Positions 61,325 through 64,000 of a stretch of DNA of 64,000 nucleotides are shown here, piece after piece. The DNA lies in NCBI GenBank assembly GCA_018398805.1, contig JAGFBZ010000737.1, positions 248,001 to 312,000 on the forward strand, in the 5' to 3' direction. The DNA comes from Hirundichthys speculiger. Lineage: Eukaryota > Chordata > Actinopteri > Beloniformes > Exocoetidae. A program made the translations under genes and the position numbers. The notes under the pieces were generated by a model. That model was not told the origin of the DNA and did not search any database. It was given only the letters and a program-made list of their open reading frames with translations. Each line of letters begins with the position of its first letter. Within the stretch, counting starts at the first letter, position 1.

Positions 61325-64000
61325 CAATGCATTTGAAAAATTCAGTCCAGATGAGGACTGCTGTCATTTCAACTGTAAAATCATCAGCAGAGTTAGACTT
61401 CTTAGTTCTGCTCATTCCCTGCTTCATCCCTCCCTGCATCTGCACCTTTGTCTTTTTATAATGTGTCTTATTTCCATGGTTTCCAGAGGCATTTTGAATG
61501 TTGTACCACCAAGGAATGTGTACATTTATTAAAGCAGCTTGGGGCCGGACACACTAACACATGTTTATACTTGGATCCTAGACACTAATGGACACAAGTC
61601 CACCCATGCACGTGTATTCACTTATGTCCATAAACGTGCACTTAATATGGATCACTGATGCCAGCAAAAATGAGCCCAAGAAAGCAGCTTAATAGTGTAT
61701 AGTTAATTATTTTCTTGATGATCGTCCATCCATTTTCAGAAACAGAAACACAGTCAAGAACTCTCTTTGTGTTTCATCTGTCTGACTACAGGAGACAAAT
61801 TAGTCTTTAAATGTCTTGGCTCGACTCTTTGCATGGTTGGGAGGTTAGATGGGAGGTTTCTGGGAGTTTTTGTCTGTTTGTTTACATTTTTGCTTTCCTT
61901 TGGTGCCCAATTTATATATTTCTCTAAATCAGTTCCCCCCTAATACTTTCTTTTCCTGTTGCTGGATGCCTGTTGTCATGGTAATGGCAGGTTGATTGAT
62001 GGGCTGCAGGGAATCCAGTGAGGCTGACTTGTGAGTCTGCCACTAATCCATAAATCCGGTGGAGGTGTATGTGTGCGCCGGGGGAGTAAAGGGGTCAGCA
62101 AAACCTTTTGTTCAGCGTGTGTAGGTGTGCTTGTGTGTGTGTGTGTGTGTGTACACATCACTGTTTATGTCAGGCAACAGACTAGTTGAGACCTGTCAGC
62201 CGTTCAGCTCCAACTTTTATTTTGAAATTCCTCTTGGTTTGTAAAAGACATTTTTCACACAATGACAGGGTTACAGTAAATATCAAATTATGTTCGTTAT
62301 TAATGTGACTTTAACACACTATAAAACATGTTAATGATTTGAACTTTTCAGTGTCTTTCAGTGTGTTTTTGACAAACAAATGCACAAAACAAACACACCT
62401 GACTGTCCTGCATGTTCAGTCTTATGTTTTTGCTAAAAGGCTAAATTAGATGATATAAAGTGTGTTGGAAAGCATAAGTTTAGGCATCTGAAGTGGCTCC
62501 CATCTAACTAACTGAAATGAATACAACCTTGTCATTTTAGGAGCCTCCTACATGTGCAGATGTGCCCTTCGGTGAGCTGTTCAAGGGTTACAGGGAGTTG
62601 TGACATCACAGACCCAGATCAGAGCAGAATTATCCAGCTTCCCATCATAACTCTTCTCACATCTTATTGCATTTGCTGTTCCTCTGAGTCCCACAAAGTT
62701 ATAAACCTGATTTCAAAAGAGACTTGCATGGAGTGTGGAGGAGCTGGAGGGGGATGCTGGCTCAGGCTTCAGGTAGCGGAGGCTCCTCCAGGTGGGTAAA
62801 CACAGCAGCAAGGCTTTCTGGGTAGCTAGCGCCTCAAGTCAAATGGCAAAAATTGTAATATGTGCTGTCCAGCTGGTCTCTGGCTCTCTGACCACTGACC
62901 CTGGACTGGTTTTGATCTTCTGCATGGAGTTTGCAGCCCAGTTATGGCTTTGTTAACTCACACAGCACTCATCTCGCTCCTGTCGTGCCTCTGGGACTGC
63001 CCTCCATCCTCCTCCATGCACGTCGCAATGAAAATGAGCATATTTCATCAACTGAAGCTTTCATTTCTTTTAGTGACTTGATATAAAATAAAAACAAAAC
63101 AGAGTTCATAGAATAGGACATATTAGGACTGATTTTGCAAGGAACGTATTGGTGTTCAGCTTCATTTAAACCTCAAATTCAACTTTTAACTGTTGAGTTT
63201 GACATTGAAATTCTTTGTTTGACGTTAACAAACATAAGTCCTGACCCTCTGTAGCGTTTGTGTTTCAACAGTGGGTGGAGTGATGGAGATGAATGAAGCG
63301 TATATGGAGACCACATGATGTTTAACGCGTTTAACACTGTGAGGACTTAGAATCTGAAATGTCATTTCAAGGCAGGATAAAGAAAATTAAATGACAGAGC
63401 CTTTAAAGAAGAGAATAAATAATTAGTTTTTAATGTCACAGAATTTTCCTGATATCTATAAAGAAAGTACAATTGAATTTAAATAATGTATATCTAAAAG
63501 CCTTTTCAAAAGGTGACAACTCTGAGTGGAGAAGCTTATAGTTGTGACCATATTTATGCCTTTGTTGTGGAAAACAATGTTTTATAAAAGTGATCATATT
63601 TAAACCTGATATTTTCGGTCTACTATACAGATTCATTCAATAAAACACGAGTTGTTGGTTTGATGAATTCAATTTGCAATATGAAAGTGTGTCTCTGACT
63701 TTTATAGCACATTAACACAAAGTGTAACACATGGAGACACAGATTGTGATTAGTTAGAGTGTCGTGTGGGTTGTTGTGTCGTTACGCTGATGTGTTTCAG
63801 ATGACGAGTCATTTCAGGGTCGACAGAAACGGCGCAGCTGAGCGTCTCTGCGTTTCCCTGCAGCCATCAGAGCCGTTTGTCATCACTGTTCAAGCAGCGT
63901 CAGGGCCTTTCAGGAAATGAATTAGGGATGACAAGTGACAAAGAAAGTTCATCGTTACAGCTGAAGAGCTGAAACCAGAGAGCACATCCCAGTGTGATCC
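61325..64000. other. lama5 intron 2 to window end, no gene recognised
   Basis: Contains a GT repeat at about 62130-62152. No frame resembling the next LN-domain exon was found, so lama5 intron 2 appears to continue past the window. Confidence 0.5.

Overview
The window is vertebrate, very probably teleost fish, nuclear DNA. It has spliced genes with GT-AG introns, AT-rich introns and intergenic DNA, abundant fish-type DNA transposons (hAT, Tc1/mariner, pogo/Tigger-like) and many micro- and minisatellites. Nothing looks bacterial, viral or organellar. Only two host genes are recognisable, both on the + strand, and both only partly inside the window.

Layout. (1) 1-4851: 3' part of rps21 (40S ribosomal protein S21), with the last three coding exons (2321-2392, 4201-4256, 4805-4814), a stop and a poly(A) signal. 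Its first 38 codons lie upstream of the window. (2) 4852-23.2 kb: an intergenic region of about 18.5 kb with no host gene seen. It holds a nearly complete Tc1 element (11694-13321), a 25-bp minisatellite of about 66 units (13733-15405), a giant near-perfect palindrome (16439-18293), a 9/10-bp minisatellite (18798-20324) and a second fold-back element with a 13-bp minisatellite core (21634-23014). (3) 23.3-64 kb: the 5' end of lama5 (laminin subunit alpha 5). A GC-rich first exon (CDS 23536-23805) carries the signal peptide and the start of the laminin N-terminal domain. Exon 2 is at 30244-30396. No later exon was found, so intron 2 runs from 30397 past the end of the window (more than 33 kb).

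Mobile DNA fills much of the introns. Five copies of one hAT-type element (1.08-1.27 kb, terminal TAGGGRTGCAYGATAA, 8-bp target duplications at every copy) occur in an rps21 intron and in lama5 introns 1 and 2. Some keep the start of a BED zinc-finger reading frame. A separate 624-bp element keeps a broken MADF-domain frame. Three mariner-like MITEs, two Tigger-like MITEs, a pogo-like transposase remnant that appears to have seeded a 20-bp minisatellite, and several older remnants make up most of the rest.

The most unusual observation is a pair of long-arm fold-back elements (16439-18293 and 21634-23014). They share the terminal motif TATGGGGTKCC, both have perfect 6-bp target duplications (agttaa, ctccag), and each carries a tandem array inside. 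They look like one family of non-autonomous transposons that I cannot assign to a superfamily with confidence. All calls were made by reading; no alignment or database search was run.
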